Assembly: GCA_964019165.1 (NCBI GenBank)
Contig: OZ025271.1
Location: forward strand, 13,185,759 to 13,249,758
Length of the DNA: 64,000 nt
DNA from: Mastigias papua
Taxonomy: Eukaryota > Cnidaria > Scyphozoa > Rhizostomeae > Mastigiidae
Direction of reading: 5' to 3'
A model generated the notes under the pieces. It ran no database searches. It saw only the letters and a list, made by a program, of their open reading frames with translations, and was not told the DNA's origin. Each line of letters opens with the position of its first letter. Within the stretch, counting starts at the first letter, position 1. A program made the position numbers and the translations under genes. Below, one piece after another: positions 25,381-38,000 of the stretch.

Positions 25381-26212
25381 CTACATTCCTTCTTTATTCT
25401 ATTATTTTTGCAAAATATATTTTGAATTAGGCATGTAAGCATCTTTTGTTCTTAATCCTGCATTTATTTAGTTTTCATTTTTATTTATATTTTAGTTTGA
25501 TTTTTAAGTTAAAGCAGAATCAGCAATGATTTGTTACAAGCTATGGTTTTTGACTATACACTAGAACCTCTTCAACTATCAGTTTTGTAGATTGTGGTTG
25601 AAGTTTTGGCCCCAAACCCCCACTGATTAATCTATATCAGTAGAAGTCAATCAGAGATCATGCTCTCTTTATTGTGCAAGGGAGATATTCTGTTGCAAGA
25701 TGGTCCATCTTGAATGTACCTTTTACTTGATACTTCCAACAAATGACCTGTCATGTTGTCAAAATCGGGTGAAGTTCAAACTGCTCAATTTTCAGAACAA
25801 GAAGAGATGTTGAGCTAAAATTTCCAAATCTTGTTTATCTCTTGGTTATCTATCTTACATTTAAACATCAACTAGCACTACGAGGGTTGGTTGCATGTCC
25901 ACTGATTTTGTCCCTCTTGGATGTGAAATACCCCTTATCCACTGTTTCTTTGAAAAGCCACTGTATGCAGTATACATTGTCACATTGGCAACCTGGAATC
26001 TGACACCCCCTTCTTCAATAAAATATTCTAGTGTCAGCACTGGGCCCATATTGTTATGTTAAGTTAAAGACTATATTGTTGACAAATTTAGTCACCACTG
26101 TAACTTTGATACATGAAATCTAAGTTTTCAAGGGAGGGGCCAACCCCTAAACTGTCAATGCTTACATCTCTTGTATACAGCCAGGATCCCTCCATAATTC
26201 CATCACAGGCCC
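25381..26212. other. No recognisable gene
   Basis: Possibly LINE 3' untranslated sequence at its start, then unassigned AT-rich sequence. Confidence 0.4.
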
Positions 26213-26464
26213 CATGATTGATTGGCATCATTAATCAGTAATCAATCATAGATTTGTATGATCTGTGCTCTTTATTGTGATCTCACATGCTATCCCCATG
26301 ATTGATTGGCATCATTAATCAGTAATCAATCATAGATTTGTATGATCTGTGCTCTTTATTGTGATCTCACATGCTATCCCCATGATTGATTGGCATCATT
26401 AATCAGTAATCAATCATAGATTTGTATGATCTGTGCTCTTTATTGTGATCTCACATGCTATCTT
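26213..26464 (+). repeat. Three exact tandem copies of an 84-bp unit
   Basis: Units start at 26,213, 26,297 and 26,381 with CATGATTGATTGGCATC and appear identical. Each unit contains an inverted repeat, ATGATTGATT and AATCAATCAT separated by 16 bp, so each can form a 10-bp hairpin stem. Absence of divergence implies a recent expansion, or an assembly effect. Confidence 0.9.
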
Positions 26465-28200
26465 TATTGTGCATAGAACACATTCAATTTTTGGATGTAT
26501 GCTCTATGATTTTATGATATTTTGATATGAAAAGTTAGTCCTTATTATTTCTGATATAGTTGATTGAATTTTAGTTTAAATGACTTTCAGATTTTTATCA
26601 ATAGAAATATTGTCAAATCAAAGAGCTTAAGTATTTGTTCATCTTAGTTCTATAACTTATGGAATTGTAGTGAACATGTATTGATAAGTTATTGAGAAAT
26701 TCCTTTGACATCATTTTTCAAATGTTGTTTGTAGTTGTATTGAAATCACATTTGTAAAAGTGTCAACCAACTGAATATAATAATAATTAGAAGGACATTT
26801 TGGTTTTTACATGCAATGGTAGTTTGTAAAGCCTTATGAAGTCTGCATATTACCAATGATCACTTGAATTGTCTGTTTGTTGTTTTCTCAGGTCTCTGTT
26901 TTCAAGTACTCTAGAGCTGTTAGGAATATTTTTTCATCAACTTAATAGAGCCTTTGGTCATATAAAAAGTCATTTTTACTTGACCATAACAAAACTGCCA
27001 AAATTGAAAACATCAATTTCATGGTCAAAAATTGAGAACATTAATTTTCATATCTGTCTATCCTATAATAGTACTGATTGTCCACCAGAAGTATAGTTTG
27101 GTATTTGGTGCTGTATTGTTAGGAAATCTTGATAATGTGTGGTAAGCCTGCAGAAAGATTTGTCCATTAAGTCTTCGCATTTTTATTTTTATGTATGGTG
27201 CAAAGGAAGTAGTACCATTGTGCACAAAGTGATTAAAAAGAGATATGAGATTTACTTACATAATGAGATATACATAGTGAGATGTGAGATTTATCATCAA
27301 ATTTAAAAGAGGAGTGAGAAGAATTCTTTTAGTATTTTTCTGTGTTAAGCTCTAACGATTATTATTCAAGTCTTGATTGGTTTTAAATAATTGTCCCTTT
27401 TCACCTTCATTGAGAAATAGACACCAAATCACACGTCATGTCAACTTTGTAGGATGATCCAACAACTGACTAACGCCTTCAACAAATATTTCTGGCATGT
27501 GAATCCTCCACAAACCTTATTTTGCCATGCTCCTGTTTATTGTTTTATCTTTAATCGATTTCCTCCCATTTTAGTATGCACATATACACAGTCCGAAAAT
27601 ATTTGTTCCTCGATGATACCTAATAGTGGACTTGGTTCTCCTAGATGTCATGGCATTTTAACATATTAGACACACAATCCCACGTTTTCCTAAATTGTTT
27701 TGATCGTCTCTACATTTATGTGATTTGTAAAGTTGTAGTATACTCCTTTTACACAGTTGTAAAATCTCATGGTGGATTTTGGCTTTCCTTCATGTCATGA
27801 CATTTAACATTCTTACTGATCTCAATTCAAGAGGGAATTTAATTTGATTGGTCATATATTTATGATAAGATTAAATACAGCAATCGTTTTAAATTCTGAC
27901 CGTTTTCCACTATTATCAATAGTGTTTTGACTTGATTTTGCTTCTCATCGGGTGTTTTGATAGGCCATCGCTCATTTGGATTCTATTTTATCAATTGGAT
28001 TTTGACCATGACATCCAAATACATACTTCAATCTCCTATATACAGCTTCATACAATATTCTCTCTCTTCTATGTCGATAAAATAATTCAGATTTTCGGAC
28101 AAAACACAGTCTTTTCAAGCCAAAATAGTAGCTTCTTCATTCACAAGATTTCTCTTAATTTCTTTGAAACAGCCACGGGGCTAAGGAAAATGCGGCAAAA
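26465..28200. other. No recognised gene; possible isolated splice acceptor near 26,893
   Basis: GTTTGTTGTTTTCTCAG followed by an open stretch occurs near 26,877-26,893, but no matching donor or homology supports an exon. Nothing else was found. Confidence 0.4.
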
Positions 28201-28242
28201 AGCCGCCAGAATTTTCAGAACAATAGTGTCTATTGTTATTGA

Positions 28243-28657
28243 CCAATCAGATTGCTCCATTTTAGCCCTTTTGGCGGCTGAGGCTAGAGCCGTCATCTAC
28301 TGATTTAGAGCAAAATTAGCAGCCCTTGGCCGCGAGATTGGCCGCAACTTGACTTTTTGGGACTCTTTTGTTTTTTCAACCAATCAGATTCCAATATTCT
28401 GCTGTTGATTGTATATTTACCCAGTGAAATAGCTTTATTTTACAATAGCCAATTATTCCAACAACCAATCAACATGTTGTATTTGAATATTCTCGTTTGT
28501 CCTCTAACCAATGACATTTGATCAATTCTTTGAATTATTGGCCAATCACAGACCGTAATTTGAATTAACATTGAAATATCGTCCAATCAGGTAGTTCTAT
28601 TTTCAAATTTTCTATTGTATTTTCCTTTGTTTTCTAGCCAATCAAGGAAGTTCCAAT
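28243..28657 (+). promoter_or_regulatory. CCAAT-box cluster, likely promoter
   Basis: Ten CCAAT pentamers, all on the plus strand, start at 28,243, 28,380, 28,391, 28,449, 28,465, 28,508, 28,542, 28,583, 28,638 and 28,653. Six continue as CCAATCA, the preferred NF-Y context. Just downstream TTATCAGCCTCATTTCCGG holds an ETS-like CATTTCCGG (28,677-28,685) and then a pyrimidine-flanked CTTTCAGTCG, after which a strong splice donor occurs at 28,709. Local GC content is higher than in the surroundings (GCCGCC, GGCGGC near 28,210-28,275). Together this resembles a TATA-less promoter of a broadly expressed gene transcribed rightward. No reporter or transcript evidence is available here. Confidence 0.6.
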
Positions 28658-28674
28658 ATCGTCGTTATCAGCCT

Positions 28675-28708
28675 CATTTCCGGCTTTCAGTCGAGCAGAA
28701 AGACGGGG
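28675..28708 (+). other. Candidate first (non-coding) exon ending in a splice donor
   Basis: The stretch ends CAGAAAGACGGGG, followed by GTAAGAAAT at 28,709, a good 5' splice site. No ATG lies between the ETS-like element and the donor, so it would be untranslated leader. The transcription start is not defined; the start given is only approximate. Confidence 0.4.
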
Positions 28709-28787
28709 GTAAGAAATCGGTTTTATTAATATTTCTTGATTGATCTATAGTTCTTCTACTTACAAGTTAAGACTAAGTAATACTCTA

Positions 28788-28866
28788 AATGGCCTAATCG
28801 ATGTAAGAGTTGTAAAGATAAGTATGTAGAACTTATATTTACAACTCTTACATCTATTAGACCATT
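28788..28866 (+). ncRNA. Pre-miRNA-like hairpin (candidate)
   Basis: Two 36-nt arms (28,788-28,823 and 28,831-28,866) pair with only three mismatches around a 7-nt loop (ATGTAGA). The core of the left arm, GATGTAAGAGTTGTAAA, is fully complementary to TTTACAACTCTTACATC in the right arm. Length (79 nt), stem length and position in the putative first intron behind the CCAAT promoter fit a microRNA precursor. I do not recognise the sequence as a known miRNA. A small palindromic MITE is the main alternative; no target duplication is obvious. Confidence 0.45.
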
Positions 28867-29393
28867 ACAAATATTGCCCAAGAGACTAAGTTAATGAAGT
28901 GAAGGGTGTCTTAGTTCATCACTGAGTTTAATCAAAGATCAACAAAACAGCCCTACTGATTTTCACAAAAAGCGATCTGAAAATAGACACCCAAACACAA
29001 CATTAAATTAGTCTCAAGGACAAGCTAAGTGTAAATAGTAGGAAAGGAAGACAATGACGACTCCAGATGAACATAGCCAAAACAAGGTTAGCGAATGTGT
29101 ACTAGGATATAGTTGAAATCTATATGGAGTGCTCTATGCAAGGGGTTCTTCAAAATTACCTTATGGACTCGCTGAGAGATAGTAAAATGGTGAGCTCAAA
29201 CATCCTACTTTCTCTCAAAACTTAATAGATATAATAATGTGAAAGATAAGTTTATGGGGATTGCAATATTGATTTGGTTCGCTAACACTTGTAAATGGCT
29301 ATATTCAGACATCTTAAAATATTTATTTACACACAAATAAATCATATAACTGCTAAATTGTTCATTAAACGCTAAAAAGTATTTGAATTTCAG

Positions 29394-29573
29394 TGAAAAG
29401 TAGTCCCTCTTCTGTCCTTAATCGTCGTCTTCTACTTTTTATTCTACAATTCTTCAACTTTCTCTTCAGCATACATCATGGATTGTTGGCTGAAAAAAGA
29501 ATGAAAAGGGCAGCAAAACGATCTATAGTTTGGAAGATAATCAATTTATTTCTTCAAAATATAAGAAAGATGT
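29394..29573 (+). CDS. Candidate internal exon downstream of the CCAAT promoter
   Basis: The exon begins after AAGTATTTGAATTTCAG (ending 29,393), or after a stronger pyrimidine-rich acceptor, TTCAACTTTCTCTTCAG, ending near 29,469. It ends at AAGAAAGAT followed by GTAAGTTATG, a good donor. One frame is open throughout and ends in a basic segment (EKRMKRAAKRSIVWKIINLF). No domain is recognised, and the exon might be non-coding. Its value is the pairing of acceptor and donor about 0.7 kb behind a plausible first exon on the same strand. Confidence 0.35.
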
Positions 29574-29599
29574 AAGTTATGTCATGCAGTTTAATTACC

Positions 29600-30388
29600 T
29601 CCATATATTGCAGTATGTAAAAGTACATTTTAAGTCTGGAAAATGTCTGCAATCAGCCCACATGTATGTTTTATGTTTGTTCAGTAGTCAGCACCGAACA
29701 AAACGGTAACTTCAATAAACATTTCTTTGAAAGCTGTAAGGGAAACGCTTTTTGCTCAGACATATTGTTACGGAAATGTTAAGGATACAGAACCAGTGAA
29801 TCTCTCTACATGCAATACATTTTGCACAATATGATTTCAGTCGTTTTCAATTTTGAAATATGGAAATATATGCGTGTTATTTCACACTAGTTAACAATTT
29901 GACTTGATTGAGATTAAGGTAGAAAATGAGATGATGAATTAAAATGATGAAAATCTTCAGCTTACAGAACTTCTGAATTTGATTAAAAGCAATAATTGTT
30001 TAGCTTAATATTATATGCTTCTGTTCTATTATTGAGAAGTGCAAAAATACTCGGCTTGTCCCGCACTAGTTATGAGTCTCATTGAAATGAAATTAAAATA
30101 AAAAGAGATATGATACCTCAGAAAAACTATAAAAGTAACATTACATCATGTCTGGAGTATGAGAGGAACCATGTTGTTAAATAAATTAGCAGGCAAATGA
30201 TGTTCGGTTTATGAGAGGAAACATTGAGGTGAAGAAATTGGAAAGCAAATGAACAGTTCTTCTCTTCATCACTTAGTTTTTCTGGCTCGAACTTAAAAAT
30301 ACTCCTGTTTTCTTTATTGTTTTGTAGTCCTTGAAATCTAAAGTTTTGATTCATGTAAAAGACATGAAAGTAAATAAACTTGAAACAA
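29600..30388. other. No recognisable gene
   Basis: AT-rich, possibly intronic to the candidate gene starting at 28.7 kb. A C/D-snoRNA-like pair of boxes near 29,932-29,984 was considered and not accepted. Confidence 0.4.
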
Positions 30389-30389
30389 T

Positions 30390-30765
30390 TAATTAATCTT
30401 TGTTATCTGGTTCAATTGTTGAAATGTTGAATGTAAAAGAGGAAATTGTTTCTGTGCTTCCAAGCACATTCATAAAATGCATTGATGATTAACATTAGAT
30501 GAATTATTTTCTACCTCCAACCTTCAAAACCCTTAACTACATCATCCATCCACCATCATCCATAAACCACCAACCATCAAAACTAACCAGAGCCTAACCA
30601 ACATTGCTATTCTCAACACACTGCTTAAATTCATCTAATGTTAATCAACAAAGGGTGTCAGATAGTTTTTCATTTTTCTGCTAGTCCATTTCTGTAATAG
30701 GTCTAGTTGTCCTCGTTCTTTCAGCTTTTATCATTAATCAAAGAGAACCAGATAACAAAGTTAAC
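30390..30765. mobile_element. Foldback/MITE-like inverted repeat, about 375 bp
   Basis: The outer arms pair as CTTTGTTATCTGGTTC (30,397) with GAACCAGATAACAAAG (30,746). A second inverted pair lies inside: GATTAACATTAGATGAATT (30,487) with its exact complement at 30,627. The centre is rich in CCA and CATC words. Nested inverted repeats around a non-coding core fit a MITE or foldback element; target duplications were not identified. Confidence 0.55.
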
Positions 30766-30769
30766 ATGA

Positions 30770-31299
30770 TTTCAGATGTGCAATCACTTCGCAATTGTCA
30801 TGATTCAGTTTTATCCACTTTTTTCTATCTCGATCCTGATTTTTAAATCTATGTTCAATTTGGTAGTACTTTCCCTAACATGACAGAATCCATGCTATGT
30901 CTCTTATTCTTTGGCCATAGTGATAAAATATAGTTAATCCAAAGTGCAACTTACGATTGAAGTCCTTGATATAGTCTTCTCTTTGATAGAACAATAGGAT
31001 CTTTCATTGATTCCTTAAGTTCAAATAATATGATATCATGTTATTGCATTATGTATTTAGACATTTAAATCTGATGAAAATGTTGCAATTAATTTCCAAC
31101 AATCTCCTTGGTTATTGCATTGATAGAATTGATTTCACAAAAGTCCTTCAAATTCATAACAACACTTGTTCAATATCCAGGCATCTTATTTCCATTAATC
31201 ATTGTGTCTTTATGGACGTTAATCAGTAACTATATATCATGTCCTGTTAAATATTGAAAAAATGGAAAATTCAAAATAATTTATCAATTAACATAGTTA
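30770..31299. other. No recognisable gene
   Basis: AT-rich sequence preceding the satellite array; nothing supported. Confidence 0.4.
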
Positions 31300-31399
31300 T
31301 GATTCACCATTGCTTTTAAATTATTTTTTGCTCTCTCTATCGTTTTGCCATTATAGTTTCTCGAGGCTTATAATTATATACATATAACTTAAGGACAGA

Positions 31400-34300
31400 T
31401 ACATATATTAACATATGACTCCTATCTGTTGCATTTTTGTCACTTTGAAATGATTGACATGAATTATGAAAGATTTTCTTCTCCCTCCATCCTGTTTTGC
31501 GAATGTAGATGCTTCATAGTAAATAAATACTAATATGAAATTTAAATAAATATTACCTTTTGGTTTCATATTTACACAAGTTTGAGTTTAGTAGTTGTTC
31601 GTCGATTTTCTTCTTTCTTACTTCGTTGTCATTGTATATGCTCCATACTAAACATTATAGATAATTAACTTAAATATAAACAAGGACGTGAAGCATACCT
31701 GCTACAATGATGTCATTTTGAGTTGAGTATTTGTTTGATAATTTTCTTCTTCTTTCATCCTTCTTTGACATTTTATATGCTTTATAGTAACAATTATATA
31801 TCAATAACTTAAATATACACAAACACATGAAACATACCTGCTCCACTGACTTCATGTTGAGTTGAGTATTTGTTCGATAATTTTCTTCTTCTTTCATTCT
31901 TCTTTGCCATTTTGTATACTTCATTGTAACAATTATATATCAATAATGTAAATATAAACATACACATAAAATATACCTGCTCCAATGACGTCATTTTGAG
32001 TTTAGTATATGTTCGACGATTTTCTTCTTTCTTACTCCATTGCCATTTTATATGCTCCACACTTAACATTATAGGTAATTAACTTAAATATAAACATGCA
32101 CGTGAAACATACCTGCTCCAATGATGTCATTTTGAGTTGAGTATTTTTTCGATAATTTTCTTCTTCATTCTTCTTTGCCATTTTAATTAAATATCAAACT
32201 TAAATATAAACATACAAATAAAACATACCTGCTGCAATGATATCACTTTTAGTTGAGTATTTGTTCAATGATTTTCTTCTTCTTTCATCCTTCTTTGCCA
32301 TTTTACTTAAGTATAAAACTTAATATATACATACAAATGAAACATACCTGCTCCAATGATGTTATTTTAACTTGAGTAGGCCTATTTGCCTGATGATTGT
32401 CTTCTTCTGTCATCCTTCTTTGCCATTTTATATACTTCATTGTAACAATTATATATCGATGACGTAAATATAAACATACACGTAAAATGTACCTACTCCA
32501 ATGACGTCATTTTGAGTTGAGTATTTGTTCGATAATTTTCTTCTTCTTTCATCCTTCTTTGACATTTTATATGCTTTATAGTAACAATTATATATCAATA
32601 ACTTAAATATACACAAACACATGAAACATACCTGCTCCACTGACTTCATGTTGAGTTGAGTATTTGTTCGATAATTTTCTTCTTCTTTCATTCTTCTTTG
32701 CCATTTTGTATACTTCATTGTAACAATTATATATCAATAATGTAAATATAAACATACACATAAAATATACCTGCTCCAATGACGTCATTTTGAGTTTAGT
32801 ATATGTTCGACGATTTTCTTCTTTCTTACTCCATTGCCATTTTATATGCTCCACACTTAACATTATAGGTAATTAACTTAAATATAAACATGCACGTGAA
32901 ACATACCTGCTCCAATGATGTCATTTTGAGTTGAGTATTTTTTCGATAATTTTCTTCTTCATTCTTCTTTGCCATTTTAATTAAATATCAAACTTAAATA
33001 TAAACATACAAATAAAACATACCTGCTGCAATGATATCACTTTTAGTTGAGTATTTGTTCAATGATTTTCTTCTTCTTTCATCCTTCTTTGCCATTTTAC
33101 TTAAGTATAAAACTTAATATATACATACAAATGAAACATACCTGCTCCAATGATGTTATTTTAACTTGAGTAGGCCTATTTGCCTGATGATTGTCTTCTT
33201 CTGTCATCCTTCTTTGCCATTTTATATACTTCATTGTAACAATTATATATCGATGACGTAAATATAAACATACACGTAAAATGTACCTACTCCAATGACG
33301 TCATTTTGAGTTGAGTATTTGTTCGATAATTTTCTTCTTCTTTCATCCTTCTTTGACATTTTATATGCTTTATAGTAACAATTATATATCAATAACTTAA
33401 ATATACACAAACACATGAAACATACCTGCTCCACTGACTTCATGTTGAGTTGAGTATTTGTTCGATAATTTTCTTCTTCTTTCATTCTTCTTTGACATTT
33501 TATATACTTTATAGTAACAATTATATATCGATAACTTAAATATAAACATATACATAAAACATACCTGCTTCAATGAAGTCATTTTGAGTTGAGTATTTAT
33601 TCGCTTATTTTCTGTCTTGTCCATCCTTCTTTACCATTTCAGGTGCTCCTTAGGAACTGTTATATGTAAATGATTGAACATTGAAATATATACACAAGTC
33701 ATACGTGTTCCATTCATATCATGTTGAGTTGAGTATTTGTTCAGTGATTTGCTTCTCTTTCCATCGTTTTTTGCCTACATTACATGCAGTAGTTGTAGAT
33801 ATAATTGTCTCGTTCTTTTGCCATTGTTAATGTGACATAATACAAATTATATGAAAGTAACATAAGGATAAATATATATGCATTACTCATACATGTTTCA
33901 TTTATGTTGTTTTGAGTTGATTGTTTCTTCCATGATTTTGATTCCTTCCGCATCCTTCTTGCCATTGTAGATCCTAAATGCTAACAATTATAAGTAAATA
34001 ATTTATAGTTAAAAAAATATTTAACTCATAGGTCATCCCTGTGTCATTCTGAGTTGAGTATTTATTCGCTCGATTTCTTCGTTATGCAATTACAAGTAAG
34101 TGCTTGTTAGATAAAAATATATATTTATATGTCATACGTATTCCATTCTTGTCATTTTGAATTCAGTATTTGCTCGAAGACTTTCTTCTTATTCCATCTT
34201 TCTTTTCTATGCCTAATGCTTCATTAGGACAGTTATATGTATATGATCTAAAGATAAATATATGCAAAAATTGTTCGTGCTACATTGATGTCATTGTAAG

Positions 34301-35060
34301 TTTAATATTTGTTCTATCATTGCCTTTGCCTTCTTTATCCATATTTATAGTCCATTTTAAATGCGCCATGCAAACAATTATATATAAATAATTTGACGAT
34401 AAATACATACGTAGATCATATATGCTCCATTGAGGTCAGTTTGAGTTGAGTGTTTGGTTTGTGATTTTCTTCTCTTGTCATTCTTCTTTTCCATTGTAGG
34501 TGCTCAATAACAACAAGTTTATATACCTAAGTTAGAGATAAAAATATTTGTTTTTCATATTATGTTCTATTCTTGTCATCTAGACTTGCTTGTTTGTTCA
34601 ATAATTTCCTCTTTTCTGTATACTTCTTTTCCATTGTGAATGGTTCATAATAGTAGGTATATACAAATAGTGTAAAGATAAACATATGAATAAATCGCAT
34701 ATGCTACAGTGATGTTATAGTGAGTTGAGTATTTGCTGAATCATTCTTTATATCGTTATCTGTTTGTTTTTAAATATTGGCTTGATTATTCTCTTCTTTT
34801 ACCATCTTTCTTTTAAAAATTTAAATGCTAACTAGCAATAATTATAAATAAGTTAGTTAATGACAAAAATATACGTAAATCATATGTCCTTCATTGATGC
34901 CAGTTTGAGTTTAGCATTTAGTCGGTGATGTTCTTCTCTTTTCATCTATATTTGCAAATATATATGAAATAATTGTTTGTAATCAATATTGTATGAATGA
35001 TTTGCGAATACCGAACCTTATTGGTAACAATCATATTTAAATAACGTAAAGATCAAAGTA
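31400..35060 (-). repeat. Satellite array of 115-145-bp monomers, decaying toward both ends
   Basis: About 25 monomers share, on the plus strand, an ACATACCTGCTCCAATGA box, a GTCATTTTGAGTTGAGTAT box, a TTTTCTTCTTCTTTCATCC box, a GCCATTTTATATGC box and an ACAATTATATATCAATAA box. Central monomers are close to consensus. Monomers after about 33,640 and before 31,690 are progressively diverged, with irregular spacing. This homogenised core with eroded edges is typical of satellites evolving by unequal exchange. On the minus strand central monomers include an open stretch ending TSLEQ just before CAGGTATGT, which looks like a splice donor, but the outer monomers lose both the frame and the donor. 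Confidence 0.9.
31740..33490 (-). repeat. 794-bp higher-order repeat core (about 2.2 copies)
   Basis: Six monomers of about 138, 138, 138, 115, 119 and 145 bp form a unit that repeats at a 794-bp period (for example 31,809 to 32,603 to 33,397). From about 31,740 to 33,327 the copies look identical by eye, and a third partial copy runs to about 33,490. The unit boundary shows a hybrid monomer near 33,480, as expected from unequal crossing over. Perfect identity could also reflect an assembly duplication. Confidence 0.9.
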
Positions 35061-38000
35061 TATATAATACTTGGGTAAAAGTGATTGACTTATTGATTGT
35101 TCTAATTTGTATCATCAATGTAAAACTATGCTTTAGGGGGGAAGGAGTGCTGATGCATTTCATCAATGTGTTTTATGGTTAGCATTCAGTCTTTTATCTT
35201 GCCCGTTCAGTCTCTGTATTTGGATGCAAGCTTTGAGCCTATGCAACAATATTGTATATTTAGGATTACGGGGGTTGGAGAAGGGTTGAAGCAGATGATG
35301 AAGTAATTTATTGAGAATAACAATAATTAGTTCTAATTAATAATTAATTATTAATTCTAACAAATACTGAAGATTTATTAAAGGGTACAGCAGTGTATCC
35401 CAGATTAGCCCCAGCAATTTACTTCAGTATCTTTGTAGTCTTCATATTTCATTCTACCCTGTGTTGTTGCTATGGCAACATTTCACGTGATCAGATGTTT
35501 ACAATTCGTTGTTAATACATTTCTGTGTTTGAAATACTGATTTCCGTATTTTCGCCTTGTTTATTCTTCATAGTTGTCTGATGTTTTCTTATTTCTTTGA
35601 CTATAAACCTGAACTTTTATTAAAACTCTTGATATTCCCCCTTTTGATTACACACTCTTTTACAATTTTGTTAGATTTGCCCTTAATACCAAACTCCTGA
35701 CACTAACCACCATACACATACCTCCAGCCTCAAGATCCTCAACCACCAGACTTCCAGAATCTAGCAATACCACGATAAACTACAACCTTTGCAAAACCTA
35801 CAAAAGTGTAAAAGTGCGTGTTCTTATTCCAAAGGAGGCGATGCTAATTTGAGTCATTATATCGCCAGATTCCCGTGTTAATTGTATGAAACATTGAGAG
35901 ATGCTCACAAGTTGTTTGAGTTCTTTATTGAAAACGTATTAAATCAATTATTATCAATTATTACTGTAAACACATTTCTGAGGCATCTTTAGTTGGGAGG
36001 AAAATTCATGGCATACTAAAGAAGAAGATAAATCTCATGTTTTTCAAATTTGTTTCCCTGTGTCTTTTCATTTTCACATTAGACGCTTGTAGAAAACTTT
36101 AAAGAATGCTCTCCACCCTCCTAAAATATGCAGTGTTTCGAATCCTATTGAATTCTGTTCATTCGATTTGCGCCATGCACATGCTTTTGCAACTAATGCT
36201 TGGTGCATTCCCAAAGGATTATTTCGTTACCTGCCGTTCTTCCTGTAGAAGCATGGTCTGTCGAATGACAAACATCTCCAGTTATCCCAGAGATTTACGA
36301 AGGCCTTCTTCAACATTTTAGCCAATTGTCAACTGCCTATTATTATTTTCAACTGCTTATTGCAGATTATTAATCGTTCATCGAAAGGAGATTGTGGTTG
36401 TTGAAGCTTATACGATGCTTCTTTTGCCTGAGACGGATATGCCTAATTGATATGACATTAAATCCGTAGATTTGCAAACAACAAGAATGAAGTATAAGAA
36501 GTTTACTTATCTGTATTTCTCATGTCCTCTGTAGGCATAATTCCACTGCAGCAGCAATGAAATGTTTCATCATTGCATTGCCAAGTTTTATCACTGTGCG
36601 TGAATGTTGGAAGGTTGGAAATCTGACCTGAAATGCAGGAAAATACTGTAAGTATCCCATCAAATTTTAATAGATTTATCTGTCAGTTTTGCAGTTTAAT
36701 AGGCCATCGTTATTTTTATGCAATTTTCCAACCGGTAGTTGAGTTTAAGTTTGAGTTTGCCGCCAAGGCATGACAACCCCTCGTGCATGAAATTGAAAGC
36801 AAAGCTGTTGCTGAATTCACAGAATTTGCAAAATTAAGCCCTTTTATAGAATTAAGGCTAAAATTAGCTATAGTAAAGAATGAACGAATTGTAATTAGAA
36901 GATACATCGTGAATACTTGCCTTCGATTAATTTGATCTCACAGAGTAATAACATGGAGTGCTTGCATGACCGATTTCCAAGATGCAAAGGTCGAAAGTGA
37001 TGTGTGCAAAGCTATTTATACTCTTGCTCGCATTGACCTCTGGGTCTATTGTTTGCAACTGGATGGAACTGTATCTACGTATATATTACAAATATTTTGA
37101 GATGATTTCTATATTTTATTCAAGTATTCTTAGGTCATCAGTTGTTTAATGTTTACTTCCAAGTATTGCATGAATTTATAAATCTATTTTATTAACATTT
37201 GTCACATTTCCCGCCTGTTTAATGACAATTCACGATTTTCTATCCATTTCTCTCTGTCAGTTTTCCCATCTTTAGTTTTATTTCTGTTGAAAAACTGTTT
37301 TGCCTGTAGCATGACTTTCTTAGGCCATGCATGTTATTACATTAATTTCTTCCAATTTTAGGAGATGTTTCATGCAATGAAGATGTGATGCCATTTGCAC
37401 AGAGAGAGAACAGATTTTGAACAGCCTTTATGTATAACATTTTATGAACCAGTTCTATCTTTTGATGGCAGATTTCTCTTTCTAAAATCAGCTGTTTTTC
37501 TGTTGTTTTCTTCTTAATTCCCGGGTTCTCCTCAGGGGGAATATTATTCCATATACATACACACCTTTATATTTGATCGCACGTAGCAGGAGATTTTTAC
37601 CAATACTACGCCCTTGAGATTCAACATGCTTTTTTATGATGTTATCCAGAGAGAATAGAGCCCTCGAACGTCATGTTGCTCTTATAATGGTTGGTGTCTT
37701 GTGCTATTGAACTAATAAAGCTAACATACTCTGTTTCTCACGTTCCCTATTCAAGACAATTACACCCAGAACAATAAAACAAAGCTGTTCTGTTTTGCAC
37801 TTCTAAATTCTGTAATGTCATCGTGTCAATTTTCTTTTTGTCAGAGGATGCAAAGTATATATAATTTGTCCATTTTCATAATATACAGCCTAAAACCATC
37901 ACAACTCAAATCGCCCTTATATTGGTTGGTTGTTTTGTGACAGTGGACAAAAAAATAACTTAGTAGTTCCTGTTCTCTATTCAATTGATACAAGTCGAAG

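Noticed and set aside
29930..29990. C/D-box snoRNA (ATGATGA ... CTGA) near the candidate promoter
   Set aside because: No terminal stem next to the boxes, no clear internal C'/D' pair and no recognisable guide target.
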